A stretch of 37,456 bases of DNA from Fusicatenibacter_A intestinipullorum (lineage in GTDB: Bacteria > Bacillota > Negativicutes > Acidaminococcales > Acidaminococcaceae). Positions 5,869 through 13,345 of this stretch are shown here, in pieces. Location: the NCBI GenBank assembly GCA_019117495.1, contig DWZP01000014.1, positions 1-37,456 on the forward strand. The letters are read 5' to 3'. The notes beneath the pieces are model-generated. The model was not told the DNA's origin, did no database searches, and saw only the letters and a program-made list of their open reading frames with translations. The first letter of the stretch is position 1. The number at the start of each line of letters is the position of its first letter. The position numbers and the translations under genes are program-made.

Positions 5869-6246
5869 ATGTTAAAGTATTTAATATATTTAGTAACTAT
5901 GTTTATAATTATCTATTTTCAGTTTGTTGGAACTGATATGTCAAAAAATTCTGATTTAAAAATAGTACAAGAGTATTTATCTATACCAGTTCCAATTAAT
6001 ACTATTAATACGGGAAATCATTTTAGGTTAGGTGATGGTAGTTTTGTGATATGGAGTGATTTATACGGTCATAAAAAAATATTGAATTTACTAAAGAACA
6101 ATTGAAAAAATGGATGGGAATTAGAGAAAACAAATAAGTACAATACTTCTAATGTATATTATTTTAAGAAAAATAATTTATATTATAAAGTATTTAATTC
6201 ATTAAAAACTAATGAGTGGAGTGAGGATATTGGATATAAAAAGTGA
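5869..6246 (+). pseudogene. Small membrane-anchored or secreted protein gene, frameshifted
   Basis: The ATG at 5869 has AAGGAGG upstream. The N-terminus (LIYLVTMFIIIYFQFVG) is a hydrophobic segment, either signal peptide or anchor. The frame stops at 6103-6105 after GHKKILNLLKNN. A seven-A run near 6070 suggests a slip: in the neighbouring frame the text continues as NIEFTKEQLKKW. After the stop the original frame becomes sensible again (WELEKTNKYN, NVYYFKKNNLYYKVF, EWSEDIGYKK) to a stop at 6244-6246. Two compensating shifts would restore a protein of about 125 residues. A truncated 78-residue product is still possible. The gene is very AT-rich and of no recognised family. Confidence 0.55.
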
Positions 6247-6685
6247 TATAAAAAATAAGGATTTTTGGGGTATGCTACTATGGATAATGATTGTTACTTA
6301 TGGTATATGTAGACTTTTACAAGGAAATTGGCTTCCGAATTTTTATTATGATAAACATGAAAATAAAATAGTAACCGGCAGAATTTTAACATCTATGAAA
6401 GAGTTTGAAATTTTACAGCCAGATAAAGCTGTCGAATTTGAAATTAATAAAAAAAGGCAGAATGATTTAGAACATACAAATTTGATGTTAAAATTTGATT
6501 ATGGTAACGATGTAAAAACAATAGAAGATTATTATGAAAAGCAGGCAGAAGTAAAACAATGGCAATTTGTTAAAAATGATGATATTGAATTAAAGAAAGA
6601 TTTTGGAGAATATACAATCAATCTACATTTAAAAAAACTTGAAGGTAATATTTGGGAATTAAGCGGATATTATTTTGATGAATAA
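6230..6685 (+). CDS. Hypothetical membrane-anchored protein (about 151 aa)
   Basis: I favour the TTG at 6230, with GTGAGG just upstream. An in-frame ATG at 6212 would add six residues (MSGVRI). Both starts overlap the end of the preceding decayed gene, so the genes were translationally linked. One transmembrane segment (FWGMLLWIMIVTYGICRLL, about residues 13-31) is followed by a soluble, charged domain of about 110 residues containing lysine/aspartate-rich strands. No cysteine motif or catalytic signature is visible. Composition is about as AT-rich as its neighbours and unlike the flanking chromosome, which suggests acquisition by transfer. I do not recognise the family. Confidence 0.6.
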   Translation: MDIKSDIKNKDFWGMLLWIMIVTYGICRLLQGNWLPNFYYDKHENKIVTGRILTSMKEFEILQPDKAVEFEINKKRQNDLEHTNLMLKFDYGNDVKTIEDYYEKQAEVKQWQFVKNDDIELKKDFGEYTINLHLKKLEGNIWELSGYYFDE

Positions 6686-6722
6686 AAGGCTGCTTTAAAG
6701 CTTTGTATTTTAAGGTAATTAT

Positions 6723-6919
6723 GATAAATATGGATTAAGCAAAGAGTTTATTATTGATAATGGTATAGATTTTAGGAAGTAAAAAGTATTTGAATTTATA
6801 GGTAATAAGGTTGGATAAAAGGCACATCTGAAGAAATTACAATAATTACAGAATCGGGGCTTATAACAGATAGTAATGCAAAATTAGATAAAGTTGATCG
6901 GAGTGATTATATTGTCTGA
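6723..6919 (+). pseudogene. Remnant of a decayed gene in the AT-rich island
   Basis: No intact gene lies here, but frame fragments read as protein: DKYGLSKEFIIDNGIDFRK (from 6723) to a TAA at 6780, KVFEFIGNKVG to a TAA at 6816, then in another frame WIKGTSEEITIITESG and LDKVDRSDYIV to a TGA at 6917. These could be pieces of one protein broken by a stop and a frameshift. The last fragment overlaps the start of the next gene. The family is not recognised. Confidence 0.35.
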
Positions 6920-7244
6920 TTTATTTAATCCGTTACTTCTGTCCGCAATATTTTTATTAGGTATTTTCTTATTAGTTAGAAATTATAAATTGCAAAGCAT
7001 ATATAATAAAATGTTATATATTGAGTTGGGCTTATTGTTCTTTTTATGTATAGATTTTTATACATTAAAAATTTTAAAAAATGTATTTATCACAAATGTT
7101 ATTATTCCATGCTTATTAATAATTATTGTAGGGACATTATATTTTGAAGATTTAAAATTAAAAAAAGGAAAAGATTTTTTTAAAATTCTATTAACATTTT
7201 TATTTTTAGTAATATTTTTTATTGTATATTATTGGATATTCTAA
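6912..7244 (+). CDS. Small polytopic membrane protein (110 aa)
   Basis: I start it at TTG 6912 (MSDLFNPLLLSAIFLLG), with GGAG eight bases upstream. TTG 6894 and GTG 6903 are in frame but lack a ribosome site. Four hydrophobic segments are visible, at about residues 7-23, 35-51, 58-75 and 90-108, connected by short lysine-rich loops. There are no recognisable motifs. Small multi-pass membrane proteins next to secreted or anchored proteins are often immunity or accessory proteins, but nothing here establishes that. The gene is extremely AT-rich. Confidence 0.6.
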   Translation: MSDLFNPLLLSAIFLLGIFLLVRNYKLQSIYNKMLYIELGLLFFLCIDFYTLKILKNVFITNVIIPCLLIIIVGTLYFEDLKLKKGKDFFKILLTFLFLVIFFIVYYWIF

Positions 7245-7290
7245 AAAATAATGTAAACATAAGAATTTGCGATGGTTAGAAAAAATGAAC

Positions 7291-7313
7291 GGCACAGCTT
7301 TTAAAGCTGTGCC
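7291..7313 (-). terminator. Terminator of the aldo/keto reductase gene
   Basis: GGCACAGCTTT pairs with AAAGCTGTGCC (7291-7313). On the minus strand the hairpin is followed by a T-rich stretch (GTTCATTTTTTC). It lies 19 bp past the stop of the reductase gene. Confidence 0.65.
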
Positions 7314-7331
7314 TTAAAGATTAATATATTT

Positions 7332-8477
7332 TTATTTTCTTTGCGGGTAAGCGTTGCTGTTTTCAAATTTAGCGGCAACGTTTTTAAGGTATTGGGTAAT
7401 TGGCAGGTGTTGGGGGCAGGCTCGTTCACACTGTTTGCAGCCTATGCAGTCGCTTGCTTTGCCGTATTTTAAACTGATGTTATTGTAGTAACCGCCGTGG
7501 CTTGAAAAACTGCCGGTAAGTGTGGCAATGCTGTTATAAAGCGCAAAATACTGCGGAATGGCAATGTTTTTGGGGCAGCCGTGCGTACAGTAAGCGCAGC
7601 CGGTGCAGGGAATAGGTGTATTGCGCTCAATAACTTCGCGTATTTTGGCAATAACCTTTAGTTCTTCTTCCGTAATGGGTTTAAAATTTTTAAAAAGTAC
7701 GGTGTTTTCTTTAACCTGCTCCATGCTGTTCATGCCGGAAAGTACGCGCACCACTCCGGGCTGGCTGGCGGCAAAACGGAAGGCCAGTGAAGCAGGCGTT
7801 GCCTGCGGGTCATAATCTTTTAAAATTTGCAGCGCTTCTTCCGGCAGGTTGGTTAATGTGCCGCCTTTGCAGGGTTCCATAACAAAAACAGGCTTATGGT
7901 ATTTGTTGGCAACTTCCAGGCAGCGGCGCGATTGTACATTGGGCTGTTCCCAGTCAAGATAGTTAATCTGCAGCTGTACAAAATCCAGCTTGTCGGCATA
8001 CTGCGAGAGAATTTCGTCAAAAAGTTCCGGCGTATCATGGAAGGACATACCGGCGTGTTTTATTTTCCCTTCCGCTTTTTTGGCGGCAATAAAATCAAAC
8101 GCTCCGTATTTGCGGCATTTTTCATATACATTGGTGCCTATGTTATGCAAAAGGTAGTAATCAAAATAATCAACGCCGCAGTTTGTACGTTGTTCGTTAA
8201 AAATTGTTTCCAAATCTGCCGTATCTTTAAAATCGCGCAGCGGCATTTTTGTGGCAAGTTCAAAGGCGCTGCGCGGATGCCGCTCAACCAGCGCTTTGCG
8301 GACTGCTTTTTCGCACTGGTAACCATGATAGGTATAGGCAGTATCAAAATAGGTAAAACCAAAATTTAAATATGCGTCGAAAAGCTGTTCTGTTTTTGCA
8401 AAATCAAAAGAAGTAACGTCATCTGCATTTAAAAGCGGAAGGCGCATGCAGCCAAAACCAAACTGATATTTTTCCAT
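7332..8477 (-). CDS. Aldo/keto reductase with C-terminal 4Fe-4S domain
   Basis: NAD(P)H-linked oxidoreductase of the AKR superfamily fused to a ferredoxin-type tail. The N-terminal TIM barrel (about residues 1-280) shows FGFGCMRLPL, then FDTAYTYHGYQCE (Asp and Tyr of the tetrad), ATKMPL (Lys) and YYLLHN (His). The C-terminal part has two cysteine clusters, CTGCAYCTHGCPKNI and CIGCKQCERACPQ, able to bind two 4Fe-4S clusters. I start it at the second Met (8477), with GAAAGG about nine bases upstream, because the ATG at 8486 directly abuts that ribosome site. The substrate is unknown. Such proteins are frequent in anaerobes. A terminator lies on each side, so it is probably transcribed alone. 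Confidence 0.9.
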   Translation of the reverse strand: MEKYQFGFGCMRLPLLNADDVTSFDFAKTEQLFDAYLNFGFTYFDTAYTYHGYQCEKAVRKALVERHPRSAFELATKMPLRDFKDTADLETIFNEQRTNCGVDYFDYYLLHNIGTNVYEKCRKYGAFDFIAAKKAEGKIKHAGMSFHDTPELFDEILSQYADKLDFVQLQINYLDWEQPNVQSRRCLEVANKYHKPVFVMEPCKGGTLTNLPEEALQILKDYDPQATPASLAFRFAASQPGVVRVLSGMNSMEQVKENTVLFKNFKPITEEELKVIAKIREVIERNTPIPCTGCAYCTHGCPKNIAIPQYFALYNSIATLTGSFSSHGGYYNNISLKYGKASDCIGCKQCERACPQHLPITQYLKNVAAKFENSNAYPQRK

Positions 8478-8562
8478 TTTCTTCATCCTTTCAACTGCTG
8501 CTTAATTTAATAAATCTTTATTTACTAAATTATAACAAGTTAAACCGCGCTTTAAGCATGCA

Positions 8563-8593
8563 AAACCCCTTCAAAATTTTTTGAAGGGGTTTG
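8563..8593. terminator. Bidirectional terminator
   Basis: AAACCCCTTCAAAA pairs with TTTTGAAGGGGTTT (8563-8593). It ends the minus-strand DUF362 gene, which stops at 8623. Confidence 0.75.
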
Positions 8594-8622
8594 TACGTTT
8601 GATTTCGAGTCAATCACTTTAA

Positions 8623-9627
8623 TTATTCGGCTTTAAAAGGCACAACATCTTTTACGGCTTCTTCAAGTGTAATTTCTTTGTCGCCGTTGTCAATGTCAAT
8701 CAGTTTATACTTATCGTTGCCCATGCCAAGCTCTTTCATATAAGTAAGCTGGCGCAGGCCGTGGCGCGTTTCCATACGCGTTACCAGCGCTTTGCGGTCA
8801 CTTTCTTTCATGGCGTAAATAAGGTCCACGCTTGCCTGGTCAATGGCTAAAATATCAAACGAGGCGAGTATGCCGACATTAGGTGTTACAACTGGTTCTG
8901 CAGCTGTTCCTTCACAGTCGCACGAAACAGACATATTGCGCATTACGTTAACAAAAGCGATATTTTTGCCGAAATGGTCAACTACAGCTTTGGAAGATTC
9001 CGTCATTCTTTCCATAAATTCTTCTTTGGCAATATCCCACTGGTTGGTGGAACCCGGTGTGGTATGAATCATGGCTTTGCCGATACGTCCGTCGGCGCAG
9101 CCAATACCGATATTTTTATCGCTTCCGCCGAAACCTCCCTGAACATGCCCTTTAAAATGGGTTAAAACAAACAGAGAATCGTAATTCAGCAAGTTTTTTC
9201 CAACATGCATTTCGGTAAACCATTTGCCGTTTTTAACAGGCAAAACTGCAGTGCCGTTTTCGTCCATAATATCAACCGGGCAAAAATTCCAGCCGTTTAG
9301 GGCAATGGTGGCGCGGTGTTTTTCGGTGGTATCACGCCCGCCTGCATAATAGGCATTGGTTTCAACTATTGCGGCTTCAGGCAAAGCCTTTTCAATTAAA
9401 TTTTTAACCCATGGGCGCGGAATAATGTTAGGCCCGTGCGGTTCGCCGGTATGCAGCTTAATTGCCGTTTTGCCGGTAAGATTTGCGCTGATGCGTTTAA
9501 AAATTTTCAGCAGGCCTTCAGCGGATAAATCTCTGGTAAAATAAACAATTGATTCGGCGCCGCTGCGTTCGGAGTAAGGAATGTAATGGTCGCCGCCGGT
9601 GCCGGGAACAGGTTTTGTGGTAGTCAT
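8623..9627 (-). CDS. DUF362 domain-containing protein (334 aa)
   Basis: The start ATG at 9627 has AAGGAGG eight bases upstream. The body matches the DUF362 family by pattern: KTAIKLHTGEPHGPNIIPR, VETNAYYAGGRDTTEKHR, LTHFKGHVQGGFGGSDKNIG and a late ILAIDQASVDLIYAMK segment. Members are widespread in anaerobes and are often annotated as iron-sulfur proteins, but this one has no ferredoxin motif: its cysteines are isolated (NFCPVD, GIGCADG) or a CDC pair. The biochemical role is not established. No signal peptide or membrane segment is present. The gene has its own terminator and diverges from the azlCD promoter, with about 210 bp between. Confidence 0.85.
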   Translation of the reverse strand: MTTTKPVPGTGGDHYIPYSERSGAESIVYFTRDLSAEGLLKIFKRISANLTGKTAIKLHTGEPHGPNIIPRPWVKNLIEKALPEAAIVETNAYYAGGRDTTEKHRATIALNGWNFCPVDIMDENGTAVLPVKNGKWFTEMHVGKNLLNYDSLFVLTHFKGHVQGGFGGSDKNIGIGCADGRIGKAMIHTTPGSTNQWDIAKEEFMERMTESSKAVVDHFGKNIAFVNVMRNMSVSCDCEGTAAEPVVTPNVGILASFDILAIDQASVDLIYAMKESDRKALVTRMETRHGLRQLTYMKELGMGNDKYKLIDIDNGDKEITLEEAVKDVVPFKAE

Positions 9628-9715
9628 GGTAAAAACCTCCTTATTAATTTTACAGTATTTGTAAATTTATTATTGTTTATAACCGTAAGATAAAACGAAC
9701 TATTGTTATTTATAC

Positions 9716-9744
9716 TTGACACAAAACTGCTGGTTGATTAGAAT
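9716..9744 (+). promoter_or_regulatory. Promoter of azlCD
   Basis: TTGACA (9716-9721), a 17-base spacer and TAGAAT (9739-9744). It is a near-consensus housekeeping promoter. The leader to the start codon is about 110 bases, and no clear operator is seen. Confidence 0.75.
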
Positions 9745-9859
9745 AATAACATAACGGTTTTATTATAAAATAAACCTTTTCTTAAAAATATTATAACATT
9801 TTTAACGCCGGTTAAGCGGCAGTTTTTGCTGAAATATGCAATTTTATGGGAGTGTTACT

Positions 9860-10546
9860 TTGGACAGCGTTAAAATAAAAGCATTTAAAACAGCTTTTCC
9901 ATATACTGTGCCGATTGGTGCAAGTTTTATTTTTTTAGGGGCGTCGTACGGCTTTTTAATGGTGAGTAAGGGTTTTTCACCGTTATATCCGTTTTTTATG
10001 AGCCTGCTTATTTTTGCAGGCTCCGTAGAGTTCGTTTCGGTAACTATGCTGCTTGGCAGTTTTGAACCGGTAAGTGCCTTCTTGGCAGCGTTTATGCTTA
10101 ATGCAAGACATTTGTTTTATGCCGTTTCCATGCTCAAGCCATATAATGTGCCGGGGTGGAAAAAGCTGTATCTTATTTTTGGCATGTGTGATGAAAGCTT
10201 TGCCATAAACAGCATGACCAAAGTGCCTGACGGCGTTGACCGTTCCTGGTTTATGCTTTTTGTAACGATGCTGAACCATTTTTACTGGGTTGCGGGAGCA
10301 ACTTTGGGCGCCGTTGTAGGCAGCGCCATTAATTTTCCGTCCGAAGGTATCGAGTTTGTGCTGCCGGCGTTGTTTTTGGTTATTTTTGCCGAGCAGTGGC
10401 TTAATGCAGACGCGCACGGTGCTGCGTTAACAGGCCTTGCCGCTTCGGTGTTGTGCCTGTTTATTTTTGGCACGGAAAATTTTATGATACCTGCCATGCT
10501 TATGATGCTGCTTGTTTTTGCCGTTATTAAAAGGAGGGCACAGTGA
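9860..10546 (+). CDS. azlC: AzlC family branched-chain amino-acid exporter subunit
   Basis: Large subunit of a two-component exporter for branched-chain amino acids and analogues. I use the TTG at 9860 (MDSVKIKAFKTAFPYTVPIG), with GGGAG seven bases upstream. The ATG at 9836 has no ribosome site. The 228-residue protein has the AzlC pattern: PIGASFIFLGASYGF, a loop FAGSVEFVSVTML, then LNARHLFYAVS and an acidic FGMCDESFAI segment, with about seven hydrophobic helices. The downstream azlD start overlaps the stop codon, as usual for this pair. A strong promoter lies upstream. Confidence 0.9.
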   Translation: MDSVKIKAFKTAFPYTVPIGASFIFLGASYGFLMVSKGFSPLYPFFMSLLIFAGSVEFVSVTMLLGSFEPVSAFLAAFMLNARHLFYAVSMLKPYNVPGWKKLYLIFGMCDESFAINSMTKVPDGVDRSWFMLFVTMLNHFYWVAGATLGAVVGSAINFPSEGIEFVLPALFLVIFAEQWLNADAHGAALTGLAASVLCLFIFGTENFMIPAMLMMLLVFAVIKRRAQ

Positions 10547-10875
10547 TGACAATGACTGTTGGGCAGAGCATAATAATGATTGCCGCTATTATTTTGGCAA
10601 CCGTGCTGACCCGCTTTTTGCCCTTTATTATTTTTGGCGGCGGGCGGCCGATACCAGATTTTGTTAATTATTTAGGCAAGGTTTTGCCGTTTGCCGTTAC
10701 GGGCATGCTTGTGGTTTACAGCTTAAAAGATGCTCCGTTTAATGCCTGGCACGGCCTGCCGGAATTTATTTGCGCAGCAATTACTTTAGCACTGCATTTT
10801 TGGCGCCGCAGCATGCTTATAAGCATTGTTGGCGGGACGGTGGCCTATATGTTTTTAATACAAAAAATATTTTAA
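10546..10875 (+). CDS. azlD: AzlD family branched-chain amino-acid exporter subunit
   Basis: Small partner of AzlC (109 residues, three to four helices). The ATG at 10546 is favoured, with AGGAGG eight bases upstream; the GTG at 10543 is closer than usual. Start and azlC stop overlap by one base. The pattern ATVLTRFLPFIIFGG, LGKVLPFAVTGMLVVYSLK and a final LISIVGGTVAYMFL fits AzlD. Both subunits are needed for export in characterised systems. A terminator follows about 90 bp later. Confidence 0.9.
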   Translation: MTMTVGQSIIMIAAIILATVLTRFLPFIIFGGGRPIPDFVNYLGKVLPFAVTGMLVVYSLKDAPFNAWHGLPEFICAAITLALHFWRRSMLISIVGGTVAYMFLIQKIF

Positions 10876-10963
10876 CTTAAAACCTCCATTTAAAATTGTA
10901 AAACAGCAGCGGCAAAAATGCCAATGCTTAAATTTTATGAACTATATACGGATAAGGCATGAT

Positions 10964-11006
10964 AAAATCCTGTGGTTAGATGTTTGGCTGCCGCAGGATT
11001 TTTTAT
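10964..11006 (+). terminator. Terminator after azlCD
   Basis: AAAATCCTGTGG (10964-10975) pairs with CCGCAGGATTTT (10991-11002), with one wobble pair, followed by a T run. Confidence 0.7.
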
Positions 11007-11041
11007 TACCTAAAGGCATGACTGAACAGAAAAAATAAGCA

Positions 11042-11071
11042 TTAGACGCAGAAAAACGGCTTTAATATAAT
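11042..11071 (+). promoter_or_regulatory. Promoter upstream of the flavodoxin pseudogene
   Basis: TTAGAC (11042-11047), an 18-base spacer and TATAAT (11066-11071), about 35 bases before the start codon. Confidence 0.55.
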
Positions 11072-11105
11072 GATAGTAAAGATATTCAGAACAGGAGGGG
11101 AACTT

Positions 11106-11550
11106 ATGAACCGCAGAGAATTTTTAAAAATAAGCTGTTCGGGATTGATTACTTTGTATTTAAGCGGCTGTGGGCTTAAATATGAGCGGGCCTTGCGTGC
11201 ATAAAGATGATATAGAAACGGAAGCCATTCAAAAATTTATGGAAGCCGACGTTATAGCTTTGGTAAGCCCGGTATATTATTTTGCGCTGACGGCGCAGCT
11301 TAAAACGGTTATCGACAGATTTTATTCGCGCACCTATGATATAAACGGCAAGCAGTCGGTACTGTTGGCTGCAGGCGGAAGTGATACGCCTTTAACAATG
11401 CGCAGCATTGCCAAACATTATGAAACGCTGGCAGGGTATATGCACTGGCAGGACAGGGGCAGGGTGCTTGCATCGGGGTGCCAGACTCGCGAAGCTATAG
11501 CCAAAACAGAATATCCGCAGAAAGCATTTGAACTTGGAATGAGCTTATAA
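11106..11550 (+). pseudogene. Tat-lipoprotein flavodoxin-like reductase, internally deleted
   Basis: The gene starts with a perfect ribosome site (AGGAGGGG) and ATG 11106. It encodes a twin-arginine signal with a lipobox: NRREFLK, then a hydrophobic run ending LSGC. This frame stops at 11202-11204. From about 11179 a second frame encodes the C-terminal half of an NADPH-dependent FMN reductase/flavodoxin-family protein: GPCVHKDDIE, then ADVIALVSPVYYFALTAQL and KTVIDRFYSRTYD. The N-terminal FMN phosphate-loop region is missing, so about 60-70 codons were lost and the parts are out of frame. It cannot make a working enzyme as read. An internal ATG at 11182 could yield only the C-terminal fragment. 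Confidence 0.7.
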
Positions 11551-11565
11551 AATTGGCAAAAGAAA

Positions 11566-11605
11566 AAGCCTGTACATTTTTGTGTACAGGCTTCATTAAT
11601 TTTTT
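11566..11605. terminator. Convergent terminator between the flavodoxin remnant and putP
   Basis: AAGCCTGTACA (11566-11576) pairs with TGTACAGGCTT (11583-11593), and a T-rich tract follows on the plus strand, with an A-rich one on the other side. It serves both converging genes. Confidence 0.75.
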
Positions 11606-11606
11606 A

Positions 11607-13094
11607 TTATAAATCGTTGATATGCTGTTCTGTTGCTTCAAAATCTTTAATAATGGAAGCCGAAGGCTGTTTATCAAGCAGGCTTACAATAAAGATTGCC
11701 AGGCAGGAAACCGCAAAGCCCGGGATAATTTCGTACAGCCCGGTATAGGCAAAACATTCCTTCCATAAAAGTACGGTGCTGCCGCCAAAGAATACGCCGG
11801 CAACCGCGCCTTTAAGCGTGGTGCGTTTCCAGAACAGGCTGAACAGCATCAGCGGGCCGAAGGAAGCGCCGAACCCTGCCCAGGCGTATGCAACAAGGTC
11901 AAGTATATAGTTGTTGGGGTTATAGGCCAGTGCCAGAGAGCAGGCCGAAACCAGAATAACGGCGATTCTGCTGACAAGCACCAGTTCTTTCTGGCTGGCG
12001 TTTTTGCGCAGCAGTGCCTGATAAAAGTCTGTGGAAATTGCAGATGCCGTAACCAGAAGCTGGCCGGAAGATGTACTCATAATTGCGCCTAAAATGGCAG
12101 AGATAATGATTGCAGCCATAAAGGAGTTGAAGAACTGTTCGTTAAGAACCATGAATACGGTTTCGGCATTAACGCCGGTAAGTGCATCGCCTAAAACAAC
12201 GCGGCCCACGAGGCCGGAAGCAACGGCAAAGAACAGGGAGAAAATTACCCAAACCATGGCAATGCGTGTTGCCTGCGGAATTTCTTTAGCAGAGGTAATG
12301 CTCATAAAACGTACGAGAATATGCGGTTGGCCGAAGTAGCCAAGACCCCAGCCGATAAGTGAAGCAATGGCGGTAAAGCTGAGCGTAAGGCCGGTAGCAT
12401 CGGTAAACATATTAAAATAGTTGGGGTTTAATGCATGCAGAGAACTGATTGTTTCGGCAGGCCCGCCGGCAACCATGATTCCGGTAACAGGCACTACGAT
12501 AATTGCAAAAAACATCAGCGTGCCCTGGAAAAAGTCGGTACGGCAAACCGCAAGGTAACCGCCGGTAAAGGTGTAGAAAATTACAATGCCCGCTGTAATA
12601 AGCAGTGAAGAAACGTAGGAAATATCAAAAACGGTGGTGAAAAGGCGGCCGCCCGCAACGAAACCGGACGCGGTATAAATTAAAAAGAAAATAAAAATGA
12701 AAACGGCGGATACAATACGCAGAATTTTGCTGGTATCGTTAAAACGGTTTTCAAAAAAGTCCGGCAGCGTAATGGAATCGTTGGCGATTTTGGTGTAAAT
12801 ACGCAGGCGCTGCGCAACAAAACGCCAGTTCAGCCATGTGCCGAGCGCAAGCCCGACAGCAATCCAGAAAGCGCTTACGCCAGCAACATAAGCATAACCC
12901 GGCAGGCCCATCAACATCCAGCCGCTCATATCAGAGGCTTCCGCACTCATTGCCGAAACCCACGGGCCGATTTTACGCCCGCCAAGCATATAGCTCTGCA
13001 TATCGCCTGTATCCTTCATATGGTAAAGCCCGATGGCAAACAGCACAATAAAATAAAGTGCATAGGCCAGAATACTGCCTAAATCCTGTTGCAT
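11607..13094 (-). CDS. putP: Sodium/proline symporter, SSS family
   Basis: Na+-coupled L-proline importer in the cytoplasmic membrane. The 495 residues form about 13 hydrophobic helices and match PutP throughout: SYMLGGRKIGPWVSAMSAEA followed by SDMSGWMLMGLPG near the N-terminus, SITLPDFFENRF, IYTASGFVAGGRLF, GYFGQPHILVRFMS and the sodium-site helix ILGAIMSTSSGQLLV. The ATG at 13094 has GGGAGGAA upstream. The gene is alone, with its own promoter (13137-13166) and a terminator shared with the gene it converges on. Proline uptake fits an amino-acid-fermenting or osmoregulating anaerobe; the window shows no proline catabolic genes. Related solutes cannot be excluded. Confidence 0.92.
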   Translation of the reverse strand: MQQDLGSILAYALYFIVLFAIGLYHMKDTGDMQSYMLGGRKIGPWVSAMSAEASDMSGWMLMGLPGYAYVAGVSAFWIAVGLALGTWLNWRFVAQRLRIYTKIANDSITLPDFFENRFNDTSKILRIVSAVFIFIFFLIYTASGFVAGGRLFTTVFDISYVSSLLITAGIVIFYTFTGGYLAVCRTDFFQGTLMFFAIIVVPVTGIMVAGGPAETISSLHALNPNYFNMFTDATGLTLSFTAIASLIGWGLGYFGQPHILVRFMSITSAKEIPQATRIAMVWVIFSLFFAVASGLVGRVVLGDALTGVNAETVFMVLNEQFFNSFMAAIIISAILGAIMSTSSGQLLVTASAISTDFYQALLRKNASQKELVLVSRIAVILVSACSLALAYNPNNYILDLVAYAWAGFGASFGPLMLFSLFWKRTTLKGAVAGVFFGGSTVLLWKECFAYTGLYEIIPGFAVSCLAIFIVSLLDKQPSASIIKDFEATEQHINDL

Positions 13095-13136
13095 TAAAAT
13101 TCCTCCCCATGTATGGTTTATGTAAATAATATATTA

Positions 13137-13166
13137 ATTATACACTTCTTTATTGCATTAAAGCAA
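13137..13166 (-). promoter_or_regulatory. Promoter of putP
   Basis: On the minus strand TTGCTT (13166-13161), an 18-base spacer and TATAAT (13142-13137). The start codon lies about 40 bases downstream. Confidence 0.65.
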
Positions 13167-13197
13167 GCAAAATCGTTGATTGTAAAATTATATGCGG

Positions 13198-13226
13198 TTG
13201 ACTGTACCGTGACGGTGAGATATAAT
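13198..13226 (+). promoter_or_regulatory. Promoter of the DUF1934-argS-pyrG unit
   Basis: TTGACT (13198-13203), a 17-base spacer and TATAAT (13221-13226). It is near consensus and gives an untranslated leader of about 113 bases. Confidence 0.8.
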
Positions 13227-13251
13227 ATTTAAGAAGTTTTGGCAGTTTTTG

Positions 13252-13327
13252 GACCGTGATAAATTTTTGCAGAGCTTGCTTCGTTTTGCAGTAGTGAAGA
13301 TACCTGAAAGTGAAGCAGGCTCCGGTC
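13252..13327 (+). promoter_or_regulatory. Structured 5' leader before DUF1934-argS
   Basis: An outer stem GACCG (13252-13256) with CGGTC (13323-13327) encloses an 11-base-pair stem GAGCTTGCTTC (13272-13282) with GAAGCAGGCTC (13312-13322), one pair being a wobble. ATTTTT follows, then the ribosome site. I see no T-box core sequence. It could be an attenuator or a protein-binding leader. Confidence 0.45.
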
Positions 13328-13345
13328 ATTTTTGGAGTGCTTTTT

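Noticed and set aside
9717..9835. Leucine-responsive or other riboswitch before azlC
   Set aside because: The roughly 90-base leader is AT-rich with no stable conserved hairpin or recognisable aptamer.
13252..13345. T-box riboswitch before argS
   Set aside because: I find no T-box core or specifier loop with an arginine codon, and the hairpins do not fit the T-box layout.
13310..13345. Upstream in-frame start of the DUF1934 gene
   Set aside because: It lies in the leader hairpin and lacks a ribosome site; the ATG at 13346 has one.
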